Assembly: GCA_022376925.1 (NCBI GenBank)
Contig: JAIOJX010000006.1
Location: 59,605,394 to 59,669,393, forward strand
Length of the DNA: 64,000 nucleotides
Direction: 5' to 3'
DNA from: Tragulus kanchil
Lineage: Eukaryota > Chordata > Mammalia > Artiodactyla > Tragulidae
The notes under the pieces are model-generated. The model searched no databases. It was not told the origin of the DNA and saw nothing but the letters and a program-made list of their open reading frames with translations. Within the stretch, counting starts at the first letter, position 1. Each line of letters starts with the position of its first letter. A program made the position numbers and the translations under genes. Below are positions 11,119 to 22,207 of this stretch, piece after piece.

Positions 11119-12584
11119 TTCTAGTGATATATATATATATATATAATGTATTTTTCTATTACTATATATTTCAATTATTTATATGATTTTATATTTAATA
11201 ATTTATCAATAATTTTGTTATTACTGTATATTTAGTACAAATTGGAAACAATGTTACCAATAATACTGAGATAAAAAACATCATTGTGTTACCTAATATA
11301 CTGGATTATTTTTGAAAAATGGCGTCCGGAAGTAGTTGTGATAAATCACATGGAATGGGAGGTTATGGCTCATTTTATAGAGTGCCAAATTGCATTCTGC
11401 ACCTGTTTCATCCTTTTTCTTACCCTTCAATTTAATTTGAGCTTCAAAAATACAATGAGTACATTTTTAATATATTTTTAAATGATTTTAGCACTTGAAA
11501 CATAATCTTTTTCCATAGTCTTTTCAAGCATGATACATTCTATACTCTTTCTACCCAAAAACGCATAAACAGAAAAATAAAGTGTAGGATACTTACTTCT
11601 TAATTTAATTTTATGAAAACAGAGTAAAATACTATGGATGTTTGTAAGGATAAATATAATAAGTATAATCTATTTAAGCTATGACCCTATATGATGGTCT
11701 TTGTTTCATATTCACTGTCAGCATAGCAGTTTCCTTTCATCTTCAGTTTGTAAGAACAATCTTCATCGGTATAACCATATCTCCTTTCTTGGTTAAACAA
11801 TCACAGACTCAACCAATATTCCATATGATAAAGATAGAAACATTAATAAGAACAAATAATAACTTATTCCTAATTTATGTTCTTAAATGGAAAACATCAT
11901 ATGTCAGCAGTATATAAATTAACTCCTTTAATCCCTAGCACTGTTCTTTATGCTATCACACACATAATAAAAGACACTGAAACACAAAGGCAATTTTCCT
12001 AAAATAACACTTCTTATGAACAAGGTTTTAAAGCCGTAACTTTCTTACTCAAAGCTATGTTTTTAACAAAATTTCTGCTTTAGAAAAATTACATATGGCA
12101 ATCCAATTAGACAATTAAAGGCCTTAAAATTATTTTTGATCAGCCACTAATGATATACTTTTATAATATTTAAGAGTCAAGATTAGTAAAACTTACTCTT
12201 ACAAAAGTGCTTTTTACTATCTAAAATGGTATTGATACCAAAAAATGTTTATTGCAGTTCATTAGAAAATCTCTGCCCACAGTTACAATATGTTTTTCTC
12301 AGTTGCTTAAGCCACATATTTTTTCTTTCTCATTTTACAGCTTCTATTCCTGGTATAAAGTGTGGAACTTCATGTTGTTTTTTATTTGCTTGCTATTCTA
12401 ACAGTAGTTTCTTGTTTGTTATTTATTTTAAATATCGTAGGGTGTACATGTTAATTTCCAAGTTCAGATCTATCACTGTCACTCACCATTCCCCCCAGTA
12501 ACCATTACATAATTCTGTGAGACTGTTTCTGTTTTACGCAAAAGTTCAGTTGTATATATTTTTCTTTTTTGTAGATAGCATATG
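11119..12584. other. Unassigned AT-rich DNA, possibly old L1 3' sequence at its right end
   Basis: No gene is recognised. The last about 200 bp (from roughly 12390) reads like a diverged antisense L1 3' UTR that continues after the BovB insertion at 14389. The 91-codon frame at 12226-12501 and its copy at 13328-13603 are the same non-coding DNA duplicated by D. Confidence 0.45.
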
Positions 12585-14106
12585 TAAGCAATGAAGTTAA
12601 AAAAAAAAAAAAAACTGGTTTAAAAAACAAAGATCATGGCATCCAGTCCCATCACTTCATGACAAATAGAATGGGATACAGTGGAAACAGTGACAGACTT
12701 TATTTTCTCTAGCTTGAATATCACTGCAGATGGTGGCTGCAGCCATGTAATTAAAAGACACTTGTTTCTTGGGGAAGAATAATGCTAAACAAACCTGGAC
12801 AGCATATTAAAAAGCAGAGACATCGCTTTGCTGGCAAAAGTCCATAAAATCAAAGCTATGTTTTGGTCAGGAGTCATGCATGCATGTAAGAGTTGAACTG
12901 TAAAGAAAGCTGAGTGCTAAAGAACTGATACTTTCGAGCTGTGGCATTGGAGAAGACTCTTGAGAGTCCCTTGAACTGCAAAGAGATCAACTACAAAGAG
13001 ACCCGTCAGCAGTATATAAATTAACTCCTTTAATCCCTAGCACTGTTCTTTATGCTATCACACACATAATAAAAGACACTGAAACACAAAGGCAATTTTC
13101 CTAAAATAACACTTCTTATGAACAAGGTTTTAAAGCCGTAACTTTCTTACTCAAAGCTATGTTTTTAACAAAATTTCTGCTTTAGAAAAATTACATATGG
13201 CAATCCAATTAGACAATTAAAGGCCTTAAAATTATTTTTGATCAGCCACTAATGATATACTTTTATAATATTTAAGAGTCAAGATTAGTAAAACTTACTC
13301 TTACAAAAGTGCTTTTTACTATCTAAAATGGTATTGATACCAAAAAATGTTTATTGCAGTTCATTAGAAAATCTCTGCCCACAGTTACAATATGTTTTTC
13401 TCAGTTGCTTAAGCCACATATTTTTTCTTTCTCATTTTACAGCTTCTATTCCTGGTATAAAGTGTGGAACTTCATGTTGTTTTTTATTTGCTTGCTATTC
13501 TAACAGTAGTTTCTTGTTTGTTATTTATTTTAAATATCGTAGGGTGTACATGTTAATTTCCAAGTTCAGATCTATCACTGTCACTCACCATTCCCCCCAG
13601 TAACCATTACATAATTCTGTGAGACTGTTTCTGTTTTACGCAAAAGTTCAGTTGTATATATTTTTCTTTTTTGTAGATAGCATATGTAAGCAATGAAGTT
13701 AAAAAAAAAAAAAAAACTGGTTTAAAAAACAAAGATCATGGCATCCAGTCCCATCACTTCATGACAAATAGAATGGGATACAGTGGAAACAGTGACAGAC
13801 TTTATTTTCTCTAGCTTGAATATCACTGCAGATGGTGGCTGCAGCCATGTAATTAAAAGACACTTGTTTCTTGGGGAAGAATAATGCTAAACAAACCTGG
13901 ACAGCATATTAAAAAGCAGAGACATCGCTTTGCTGGCAAAAGTCCATAAAATCAAAGCTATGTTTTGGTCAGGAGTCATGCATGCATGTAAGAGTTGAAC
14001 TGTAAAGAAAGTTGAGTGCTAAAGAACTGATACTTTCGAGCTGTGGCATTGGAGAAGACTCTTGAGAGTCCCTTGAACTGCAAAGAGATCAACTACAAAG
14101 AGACCC
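11903..14106. repeat. Tandem duplication D (unit 1102 bp, two copies)
   Basis: Copy 1 is 11903-13004 and copy 2 is 13005-14106. The junction gagacccgtcagcagt has no shared bases. The copies include unassigned DNA, the BovB target-site duplication and the 5' two thirds of the BovB fragment, so the duplication (or misassembly) cuts through an element boundary. Only isolated differences are visible (for example aaagctgagtgc versus aaagttgagtgc). Confidence 0.96.
12594..13004 (+). mobile_element. BovB (RTE) 3' fragment, first copy, cut by duplication D
   Basis: It holds the recognisable ORF2 3' end of BovB: aagatcatggcatccagtcc, cactgcagatggtggctgca, agcatattaaaaagcagaga and gcattggagaagactcttga. 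It is preceded by an A-run and by taagcaatg (12585-12593), the left target-site duplication. It ends at the D junction and is repeated at 13696-14106. Confidence 0.88.
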
Positions 14107-14388
14107 TGAATATTCACTGGAAGGACTGATGCTGAAGTGGAAGCTCCAAAATTTTGGTCGCCTGATGTGAAGAGCTGAATCATTGGAAAATGCCCTAATG
14201 CTGCAGAAGATTGAAGGCAGGAGGAGAAGGGCATGACAAAAGATGAGATGGTTGGATGGCATCACTGATTCAAAGGACATGAGTTTTAACAAGCTCTAGG
14301 AGGTGGTGAAGGAGAAGAAAGTTTGGCATACAGATGTCCGTGGGGTTGCAAAGAGTCAGACAAGACTGAGTGACAGAAGAACAGCAAA
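13696..14388 (+). mobile_element. BovB (RTE) 3' fragment, complete 3' end
   Basis: This repeats the previous copy and then runs on through gaatattcactggaaggactg, gatggttggatggcatcact and ggttgcaaagagtcagacaa to the 3' end near 14388. A right target-site duplication taagcaatg at 14389-14397 matches 12585-12593 (and 13687-13695). It is 5'-truncated, as most BovB copies are, and carries no intact reverse transcriptase. Confidence 0.9.
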
Positions 14389-14514
14389 TAAGCAATGCTG
14401 ATGTGATATTTGTATCACATTCTCTTTCTGACATACTTTACTCAGTATAACAACAGCTAAATCCACCCATATTGCTGCAAAAGGCATTTTTCTTAACTTT
14501 GAACAATATTTCAT

Positions 14515-14548
<34 letters not shown>

Positions 14549-14785
14549 TATATGTATTATATATGTGTGTGTGTGTATATACATATATACATACCACTTC
14601 TTCTTTATCAATTTATCTACCAATGGACATTTAGGTGGTTTCCATGTCCTGGCTACTGAAAATATTTCTATAATGAATATTGGAGTGCATGTACACTATT
14701 GGATTACAGTTTTCTCTGAGTATATTCCAGGAGTTTGACTTCTGGATCATATACTAGCCTTATTTTTACTATTTTAAGGAAACTG
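14389..14785 (-). mobile_element. Old L1 3' UTR segment, antisense (host of later insertions)
   Basis: The plus strand shows the antisense of a mammalian L1 3' region: atattgctgcaaaaggcatt, taccaatggacatttaggtg, gaatattggagtgcatgta and tgacttctggatcatatact. It contains a (TA)n/(TG)n microsatellite at 14514-14590. It continues beyond two inserted elements at 15730-15908 and again at 25208-25475. Confidence 0.8.
14514..14590. repeat. (TA)n/(TG)n microsatellite
   Basis: Alternating TA dinucleotides with an embedded gtgtgtgtgtgt run lie inside old L1 3' UTR sequence. Confidence 0.95.
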
Positions 14786-14858
14786 CGTACTGAAGAATTG
14801 ATGCTTTCAAACTTTTATGCTGGAAAAAAATCTTGAGTGTCCCTTACACAACAAGAAG
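14782..14858 (+). mobile_element. BovB 3' fragment, left part
   Basis: The segment ctgaagaattgatgctttca to gtcccttacacaacaagaag is the BovB 3' region. It is interrupted by an antisense LTR at 14859 and resumes at 15440 with agatcaaaccag, the expected next bases. The element was inserted in sense orientation into the antisense old L1. Confidence 0.85.
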
Positions 14859-15439
14859 TGCGGGGACCTTCCGCAGAAAGGGAAGGCAGCAGGGATTACT
14901 CCCGCGGAACCGGGAGATCTCGGAGAGAGGCAAATCTCGAACTGTCCGCCCCGCCAGCCCCTCGGCTGAAGGCAAGGGACAATCAGACGCGACAGGGGTT
15001 CCATCGAAGTAGTTCCGCTTTATTAATGAAGATCTACAGCTTTTATAGGCAAGTGAAGGGGGTTTTGTACGGGACTTCCTATAGATTACACCAATCAAGC
15101 TAAAGGCCAAGCAATCATTCACGAGCGCGGCAGCCAGGGGAACCAATCAGAAATTTTGACCATCAATTAACAATTTAGATCACGCCCTGCCTCTTCCTGT
15201 AGGCGCCATCTTAGCTGCAAACATGTGCTTAAACTTCTTTAAACAATGCACTTAAGCTTCCCTTCATTTCCATGTCCCTTCCTGCAGGCGCCATCTTAGC
15301 TGCAAGCTGAAACAATGTGCTTAAGCTTCTTTTCACTCCTACACCTCTCCCTGTAGGCGCCATCTTAGCTCCAAACTGTAAACATGTGCTTAAGCTTCTT
15401 TATGCTTAAAACAGTCCTCTTTCAATTCAGAGCCCCACA
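14859..15439 (-). mobile_element. Solo LTR, ERV2/betaretrovirus-like, inside BovB
   Basis: Antisense LTR of 581 bp, reading TGCGGGGACC...CCCCACA on the plus strand. It has a perfect 6-bp target-site duplication aagaag (14853-14858 and 15440-15445). The TATA region appears as cagcttttataggc, and the polyadenylation signal as ctttattaatgaag. U3 carries three repeat units with ggcgccatcttagct. With no internal region, it is a solo LTR formed by LTR-LTR recombination. Confidence 0.95.
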
Positions 15440-15729
15440 AAGAAGATCAAACCAGATTTCCTAAAGGAAATCAACCTTGAGTATTCATTGGAAGGACTAG
15501 TGCTGAATCTGAAGCACCATTAGTTTGACCACCTAACTCATTGGAAAAGTCTCTGATGCTGGAAAGACGGAACGTAAGAAGAGAATATGATTGGATGGCA
15601 TTACTGACTCAGTGTCATGTGTTTGAGGAAACTTACAGAGACAGTATAGGACAGGGAAGCCCATCGTGCTGCAGCTCATGGGGTCTCAAAGAGCTGGACC
15701 TGACTTAGCGACTGAACAACAACAATAAT
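15440..15729 (+). mobile_element. BovB 3' fragment, right part
   Basis: Continuation of the BovB at 14782 after the LTR: caaccttgagtattcattgg, gattggatggcattactgac, cagctcatggggtctcaaag and the terminal gactgaacaacaacaa. The last part is repeated at 16683-16812 by duplication E. Confidence 0.87.
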
Positions 15730-17773
15730 ATTCTTCAAAGTGGTTTCACAAATTTATATTCCACAATAATTTTAGGAGGGTTCCCTTTCCCCTACACACT
15801 CTCAAGCATTTACTGTTTTTTAGTTTAGTTTTTTTTTTTTTTTCTTCTTTATTTTGGGGGGTTGATGGTCATTTTCACTGGTGTTCAGTGATGCTTCATT
15901 GTAGTTTTTTTTCTTTCTTTCTTGTTAATTCTGTATTTTAAATGCTTCGCAGAGTTTTGTTGTTCATAGACATGCATGTTCCCAGATCTATCATATGCAT
16001 ATCTCTGGTCCCCTCCCCACTCCCAGGTCCCGCCATCCCACGCCTCTGAGGCATCGCACCAAGCCATTGTAAGCACTTCTATTCCGTTAGCACAATAGGT
16101 ATCTTTTTCACACACGAGAGTATAGGTTTCATTGTTGCCCCCTCTATGTCTCCCACCCACTCTTCATTCCCCACAGTGTCCATATGTCTATTCTCTGTTT
16201 TTCCATGAGTTCACTGCATGTGTTATCCTGATTATCCTACTAGATTCCATATATATGTGTTAGTATACTGTACTTGTCTTTCTCTTTTTGACTTACTTCA
16301 CTTTTTATGATAGATTCTAGCTCTAGCCACATTATTAGGGCTGATTCTTCTGCATTTCTTTTAACAGCTGAGTAGTAGTCCATTGTATATATGTACCAGA
16401 GATTCTTTATGCATTCATTCATCAATGGGCATCTAGGATGATTCCATATTCTGGCTATGGTATAGAGAGCTGCAATGAACACTGGAGTACAGGTGCTTCT
16501 TCCAGGTTTGATTTCATCAGGGTATAAAATTAGTAGTGGAATTGCTGGGTCATATGATGCTTCTATTTTTGTTTATTAAGGAATCTCCATATGGTCTTCC
16601 ATAGAGGTTGTATCAGTTTACATTCCACCATCAATGCAAGAGTGTTTTTCCATGTCCTCTCTAGCATTTATTATTTGTAGATTTACTGACTCAGTGTCAT
16701 GTGTTTGAGGAAACTTACAGAGACAGTATAGGACAGGGAAGCCCATCGTGCTGCAGCTCATGGGGTCTCAAAGAGCTGGACCTGACTTAGCGACTGAACA
16801 ACAACAATAATATTCTTCAAAGTGGTTTCACAAATTTATATTCCACAATAATTTTAGGAGGGTTCCCTTTCCCCTACACACTCTCAAGCATTTACTGTTT
16901 TTTAGTTTAGTTTTTTTTTTTTTTCTTCTTTATTTTGGGGGGTTGATGGTCATTTTCACTGGTGTTCAGTGATGCTTCATTGTAGTTTTTTTTCTTTCTT
17001 TCTTTCTTGTTAATTCTGTATTTTAAATGCTTCGCAGAGTTTTGTTGTTCATAGACATGCATGTTCCCAGATCTATCATATGCATATCTCTGGTCCCCTC
17101 CCCACTCCCAGGTCCCGCCATCCCACGCCTCTGAGGCATCGCACCAAGCCATTGTAAGCACTTCTATTCCGTTAGCACAATAGGTATCTTTTTCACACAC
17201 GAGAGTATAGGTTTCATTGTTGCCCCCTCTATGTCTCCCACCCACTCTTCATTCCCCACAGTGTCCATATGTCTATTCTCTGTTTTTCCATGAGTTCACT
17301 GCATGTGTTATCCTGATTATCCTACTAGATTCCATATATATGTGTTAGTATACTGTACTTGTCTTTCTCTTTTTGACTTACTTCACTTTTATGATAGATT
17401 CTAGCTCTAGCCACATTATTAGGGCTGATTCTTCTGCATTTCTTTTAACAGCTGAGTAGTAGTCCATTGTATATATGTACCAGAGATTCTTTATGCATTC
17501 ATTCATCAATGGGCATCTAGGATGATTCCATATTCTGGCTATGGTATAGAGAGCTGCAATGAACACTGGAGTACAGGTGCTTCTTCCAGGTTTGATTTCA
17601 TCAGGGTATAAAATTAGTAGTGGAATTGCTGGGTCATATGATGCTTCTATTTTTGTTTTTTAAGGAATCTCCATATGGTCTTCCATAGAGGTTGTATCAG
17701 TTTACATTCCACCATCAATGCAAGAGTGTTCCATTTCTCGATGTCCTCTCTAGCATTTATTATTTGTAGATTT
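15601..17773. repeat. Tandem duplication E (unit about 1082-1089 bp, two copies)
   Basis: Copy 1 starts at 15601 and copy 2 at 16683, with a 2-bp overlap at the junction (gtagatttactgac). The unit contains the BovB end, an old L1 segment, the target-site duplication and the 3' end of the young L1. Differences are a (TTTC) repeat number change, T-run changes and a garbled 6-bp stretch next to the junction (16644-16656 versus 17728-17745). Confidence 0.95.
15730..15908 (-). mobile_element. Old L1 3' UTR segment between BovB and the young L1
   Basis: Antisense old L1: caaagtggtttcacaaattt, acactctcaagcatttactg and gatggtcattttcactggtg. It ends with cttcattgtagtttt (15894-15908), which is the left target-site duplication of the young L1. 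The same old L1 resumes at 25208. Confidence 0.85.
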
Positions 17774-18566
17774 TCTGATGATGGCCATTCCGACTGGTAT
17801 GAGGTGGTATCTCATGGTAGTTTTGGTTTGCATTTCTCTAATGATAAGTGAGGTTGAGCATCGATTTTGGCCATCTGTATGTCCTCTTTGGTGAGATGTC
17901 TATTTAGGTCCTTTTCCCATTTTTTTTTTTTTGAGTTGTTCATTTTTCCAATGCTGAGTTGTCTGAGTTGCTTGTAGACTTTGGAGAATAATGCTTTGTC
18001 TGTTGTTTCATTTGCTATTATTTTGTCCCATGCTTCCTGTTGTCTGTTTATCTTTTTTGTAGTTTCTTTTGTTGCAAAAATCTTTTAAGTTTCATTAGGT
18101 CCCACATGTTAAATTTTGCTTTTAGTTCCACTATTCTTGTAGGTGGGTCATAGATTATTTTGCTTTGGTTGATGTCCTTGAGCGTTTTGCCTATATTCTC
18201 CTCTAAGAGTTTCAGGGTTTCTGGTCTTATACTTTCAAAATATTGATTTTTCTGATCCAGCAATATGGACTATCTCTCCATCTGTTTAAGTCTTCTTTAA
18301 TTTCTCTCATGAATGTCTTGTAATTTTCTGTGCAAAATTCTCTTGTTTCTTTGGGTAGGTTTATTCCTGGATATTCTATTCTTTTGGTTGCAGTTGTGAA
18401 GGGGATTGGCTGTTTGATACCATTTTCTGATTTTTTTCTTGTTTGTGTATAGGAATGACAGTGATTTCTGTGTATTGACTTTGTATCCTGAGATTTTGCT
18501 GAGTTCGTTGATTAGTTCTAGTAGTTCTGTTATAGTGTCTTTGGAATTTTCTATGTAGAATATCAT

Positions 18567-18578
18567 GTCATCTGCAAA
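18567..18578 (-). other. Reverse transcriptase FADD active-site codons of the L1
   Basis: The minus strand reads tttgcagatgac (Phe-Ala-Asp-Asp) followed by Met-Ile-Phe-Tyr, the catalytic motif of L1-type reverse transcriptase. It lies between the frames 18297-18566 and 18630-19289, which are separated by small lesions. Confidence 0.85.
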
Positions 18579-18629
18579 AAGAGAGAGCTTGACTTCTTCC
18601 TTTCCAGTCTGGATTCCTTTTATTTCTTT

Positions 18630-19289
18630 CTATTCTCTTATTGCTGTTGCTAGAAATTCCAGGACTATGCTGAACAATAGTGGTGAAAGTGGACACCCCT
18701 GTCTTGTTCCTGACCTTAGAGGGAACACTTTGAGATTTTCACCATTGAGGAAAATGTTTGCTGTGGGCTTCTCATATATTACTTTTACTGTGTTGAGATA
18801 GATTCCTTCTATGCCCATTTTCTGAAGAGTTTTTATCACAAATGTATGTACTTTGTCGAAGGTTTTTTCTGTATCTATTGAGATGATCACGTGATTTTTG
18901 TCTCTCAATTTGTTGATGTGGTGTATCACATTGATTGATTTGTGGATATTGAAGAATCCTTGCATGCCTGGGATGAACCTGACTTGATCATGATGTATGA
19001 GCTTTTTGATGTGTTGCTGAATTCTGTTTGCTAGGATTTTGTTGAGGATCTTGGCATCTAAGTTCAGTGAAATCAGCCTATAATTTTCCTTTTTTGTGTT
19101 GTCCTTGCCTTGTTTTGGTATCAGGCTGATTGTGGCCTCATAGAATGTGTTTGGAAATTTTCCTTCCTGTGCAATGTTTTGAAAGAGTTTTAAAAGAACA
19201 GGCATTAGCTCTTCTTGAAATGTTTGGTAGAATTCACTTGTGAAGCCATCTTGCCCTAGGCTTTTATTTTTAGGTAGAATTTTGGTCAC
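18630..19289 (-). pseudogene. L1 ORF2 reverse transcriptase fragment
   Basis: This 219-codon frame encodes the fingers and palm of an L1 reverse transcriptase. It contains [13 protein letters not shown], the [10 protein letters not shown] motif, [19 protein letters not shown], a [13 protein letters not shown] block, and the catalytic-strand region in which [13 protein letters not shown] replaces the usual Asp-Ala-Glu-Lys pattern. Near the end it has [15 protein letters not shown]. It is the longest intact piece of ORF2. Upstream (19433-19819) and downstream (18297-18566) frames continue the protein in other registers. Confidence 0.93.
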
Positions 19290-19432
19290 AAAGTCGATTT
19301 CTCAGCTTGTGATTGGGTTGTTCATAGTTTCTATTTCTTCCTGGTTGAGTCTTGGGAGATTAATCTTTAAGAAACTGTCCATTTCTTCCAGGTTGTCCAG
19401 TTTGTTGCCATAGAATTGCTCATAATAGTCTC

Positions 19433-19819
19433 TTAGAATCCTTTGGATTTCTGCATTATCTGTTGTAATGTCTCCTTTTTCATTTTTGATTTTATTGATC
19501 TGGTTCTTCTCTTTTTCTTGATAAGCCTGCCCAATGGCTTGTCAATTCTGTTTACCTTTTCAAAGAGCCAGCTTCTCCTTATTTTTATCTTTACTATTGT
19601 TTCTTTCATTTCTTTTTCATTTATTTCTGCTCTGATCTTTATGATTTCCCTTCTTCTGCTGGCTTTGGGGTGCCTTTGTTCTTCTTTCTCCAATTGTTTT
19701 AAGTGTATGGTTAGGTCGTCTACTTCATATTTTCTTAGTTTCTTGAGATAGGATTGTATTGCTCTAAATTTCCCTCTTAGAACTGCTTTTGCGGTGTCCC
19801 ATAGGTTTTGCACTGTCAT
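19433..19819 (-). pseudogene. L1 ORF2 linker between endonuclease and reverse transcriptase
   Basis: This 128-codon Lys/Arg/Glu-rich frame starts MTVQNLWDTAKAVLRGKFRA and includes a charged region (ASRRREIIKIRAEINEKE) typical of the L1 ORF2 segment between the endonuclease and the Z/RT domains. It is separated from the RT frame by stops at about 19290-19430. Confidence 0.85.
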
Positions 19820-20049
19820 GTGCTCATTGCCATTTTCTTCTAGGACTTGTTTAATTGCTCCTTTGATTTATTCAGTAAGCAATTTGGTTATTAGGTATGT
19901 GCTGTTTAATCTCGATGTGCTTTTGTTTTTAGAGGTTTTTCTCCTGCAGTTGACCTCTAGTCTCATTGCATTGTGGTCAGAGAAGATGATTGATATAATT
20001 TCAGTTTTCATGAATTGACTGAGGTTTGATTTGTGACCCAAAATGTGGT

Positions 20050-20665
20050 CTATTCTGGAGAATGTCCCGTGAGCACTTGGAAAAAAGTGTATTCTTCTGC
20101 TTTTGGATGGAACGTCCTAAAGATATCGATGAGGTCCATCTTTTCTAGTGTGGCATTTAAGACTTGTGTTTCTTTATTAATTTTCTGTTTGGATGATCTG
20201 TCCATTGGTGTGAAAGGAGTGTTAAAATCTCCTACTATTATTGTGTTATTGTTGATTTCCTCTTTTATGTCTGAAAGTGTTTGCCTTATGTATTGGGGTG
20301 CTCCTCTGTTGGGTTCATAGGTGTTTGTGATTGTTATGACTTCCTCTTCAATAGATCCCTTCATCATGATGTAGTGTCCTGCCTTCCCCTTTATAATATT
20401 TTTTTTATGTCAAGGTCTTTTTTTTTTTTTCTGATATGAAGATTGCTACTCCAGCTTTCTTTTGATTTCCATTTGCGTGGAATATTTTTTTCCAACCTCT
20501 CACTTTCAGTCTGTCAGTGTCTCTATGTCTGAAGTGAGTTTCCTGTAGGCAGCGTATGTATGGGTCATGTCTTTGAATCCATTCAGCCAGTCTGTGTCGT
20601 TTGGTTGGGACATTTAGTCCGTTTACATTCAAAGTCATTATTGATACGAATGTTCCTATTGTCAT
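20050..20665 (-). pseudogene. L1 ORF2 endonuclease domain, first copy
   Basis: Two frames together cover the apurinic-like endonuclease of L1. The frame 20405-20665 begins MTIGTFVSIMTLNVNGLN and contains LQETHFRHRDTDRL (the catalytic Glu region). The frame 20050-20367 contains VGDFNTPFTPMDRSSKQK, the Asp-x-Asn motif. They are split by a frameshift in the A/T-run at about 20410-20430. The domain appears again at 21140-21756 in duplication F. Confidence 0.92.
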
Positions 20666-21139
20666 CTTAGATATTTGGGTTTCGATTTGTAGGACTTCTC
20701 CTACTCTTGTATTTACTGGCTATGGCCCTTTAACACTTGTTGTAGGGCTGGTTTTGTGGCACAGAATTCTTTTAGCTTTTGCTTGTCTGCGAAGCTTTTG
20801 ACTTCTCCATCAACTCCGAATGAGATTCCTGCAGGGTAGAGAATTCTCGGTTGGAGGTTATTCTCTTTTAGCCATTTAATGTGACCTGCCATTCTCTTCT
20901 GGCTTGCAGGGTTTCTGTTGAAAGATCTGGAGTTAAACGTGGGGTTTCCTTCATATGTTATTTGTTGTTTGCTCCTAGCTGCTTTTAATATTCTGTTTCT
21001 ATATTTAGTCTGTGTTAGCTTGATTAGAATATGTTGGATTTGTTGTTTGCTCTAGCTGTTTTAACTATAGAGAAGATGATTGATATAATTTCAGTTTTCA
21101 TGAATTGACTGAGGTTTGATTTGTGACCCAAAATGTGGT

Positions 21140-21756
21140 CTATTCTGGAGAATGTCCCGTGAGCACTTGGAAAAAAGTGTATTCTTCTGCTTTTGGATGG
21201 AACGTCCTAAAGATATCGATGAGGTCCATCTTTTCTAGTGTGGCATTTAAGACTTGTGTTTCTTTATTAATTTTCTGTTTGGATGATCTGTCCATTGGTG
21301 TGAAAGGAGTGTTAAAATCTCCTACTATTATTGTGTTATTGTTGATTTCCTCTTTTATGTCTGAAAGTGTTTGCCTTATGTATTGGGGTGCTCCTCTGTT
21401 GGGTTCATAGGTGTTTGTGATTGTTATGACTTCCTCTTCAATAGATCCCTTCATCATGATGTAGTGTCCTGCCTTCCCCTTTATAATATTTTTTTTATGT
21501 CAAGGTCTTTTTTTTTTTTTTCTGATATGAAGATTGCTACTCCAGCTTTCTTTTGATTTCCATTTGCGTGGAATATTTTTTTCCAACCTCTCACTTTCAG
21601 TCTGTCAGTGTCTCTATGTCTGAAGTGAGTTTCCTGTAGGCAGCGTATGTATGGGTCATGTCTTTGAATCCATTCAGCCAGTCTGTGTCTTTTGGTTGGG
21701 ACATTTAGTCCGTTTACATTCAAAGTCATTATTGATACGAATGTTCCTATTGTCAT
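21140..21756 (-). pseudogene. L1 ORF2 endonuclease domain, duplicate copy
   Basis: The same endonuclease fragments as at 20050-20665, offset by 1090-1091 bp. They are residue-for-residue the same over the Asp-x-Asn frame and lie in copy 2 of duplication F. This is not a second element. Confidence 0.9.
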
Positions 21757-21958
21757 CTTAGATATTTGGGTTTCGATTTGTAGGACTTCTCCTACTCTTG
21801 TATTTACTGGCTATGGCCCTTTAACACTTGTTGTAGGGCTGGTTTTGTGGCACAGAATTCTTTTAGCTTTTGCTTGTCTGCGAAGCTTTTGACTTCTCCA
21901 TCAACTCCGAATGAGATTCCTGCAGGGTAGAGAATTCTCGGTTGGAGGTTATTCTCTT

Positions 21959-22207
21959 TTAGCCATTTAATGTGACCTGCCATTCTCTTCTGGCTTGCAG
22001 GGTTTCTGTTGAAAGATCTGGAGTTAAACGTGTGGGGTTTCCTTCATATGTTATTTGTTGTTTGCTCCTAGCTGCTTTTAATATTCTGTTTCTATATTTA
22101 GTCTGTGTTAGCTTGATTAGAATGTGCCTTGGTGTGTTTCTTCTGGGGTTTATCCTGTATGGAACTGTTTGTACTTCTTGGACTTGGTTGACTAGTTCCT
22201 TTCCCAT
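21959..22207 (-). pseudogene. L1 ORF1 C-terminal RNA-binding region
   Basis: This 82-codon frame contains RINPRRNTPRHILIKLTQTK and ARSKQQITYEGNPTRLTPDL, characteristic of the RRM/C-terminal domain of L1 ORF1p. It lies between the ORF2 start and the coiled-coil frame at 22456-22671. A frame break between them prevents a complete ORF1. Confidence 0.9.

Larger units (their letters stand above)
19979..22123. repeat. Tandem duplication F (unit about 1090 bp) with 38-bp filler
   Basis: Copy 1 is 19979-21030 and copy 2 is 21069-22123. Between them, 21031-21068 is not a continuation of either side. It looks like a corrupted mini-copy of 20957-20996 (both contain ttgttgtttgct and a tagctg-tttt block). 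Copy differences include T-run length (12 versus 13) and a missing gt near 20940. Confidence 0.94.

Noticed and set aside
12226..13603. Two identical 91-codon frames (12226 and 13328) as a tandem small-gene family
   Set aside because: They sit in copies of duplication D, have no domain, and the flanking non-coding DNA is equally identical, so identity does not show selection.
15885..17245. Minus-strand frames starting MGGRHRGGNNETYTL (91 and 112 codons) as a conserved protein
   Set aside because: They are L1 3' UTR sequence read in one frame, present twice because of duplication E; no domain is recognisable.
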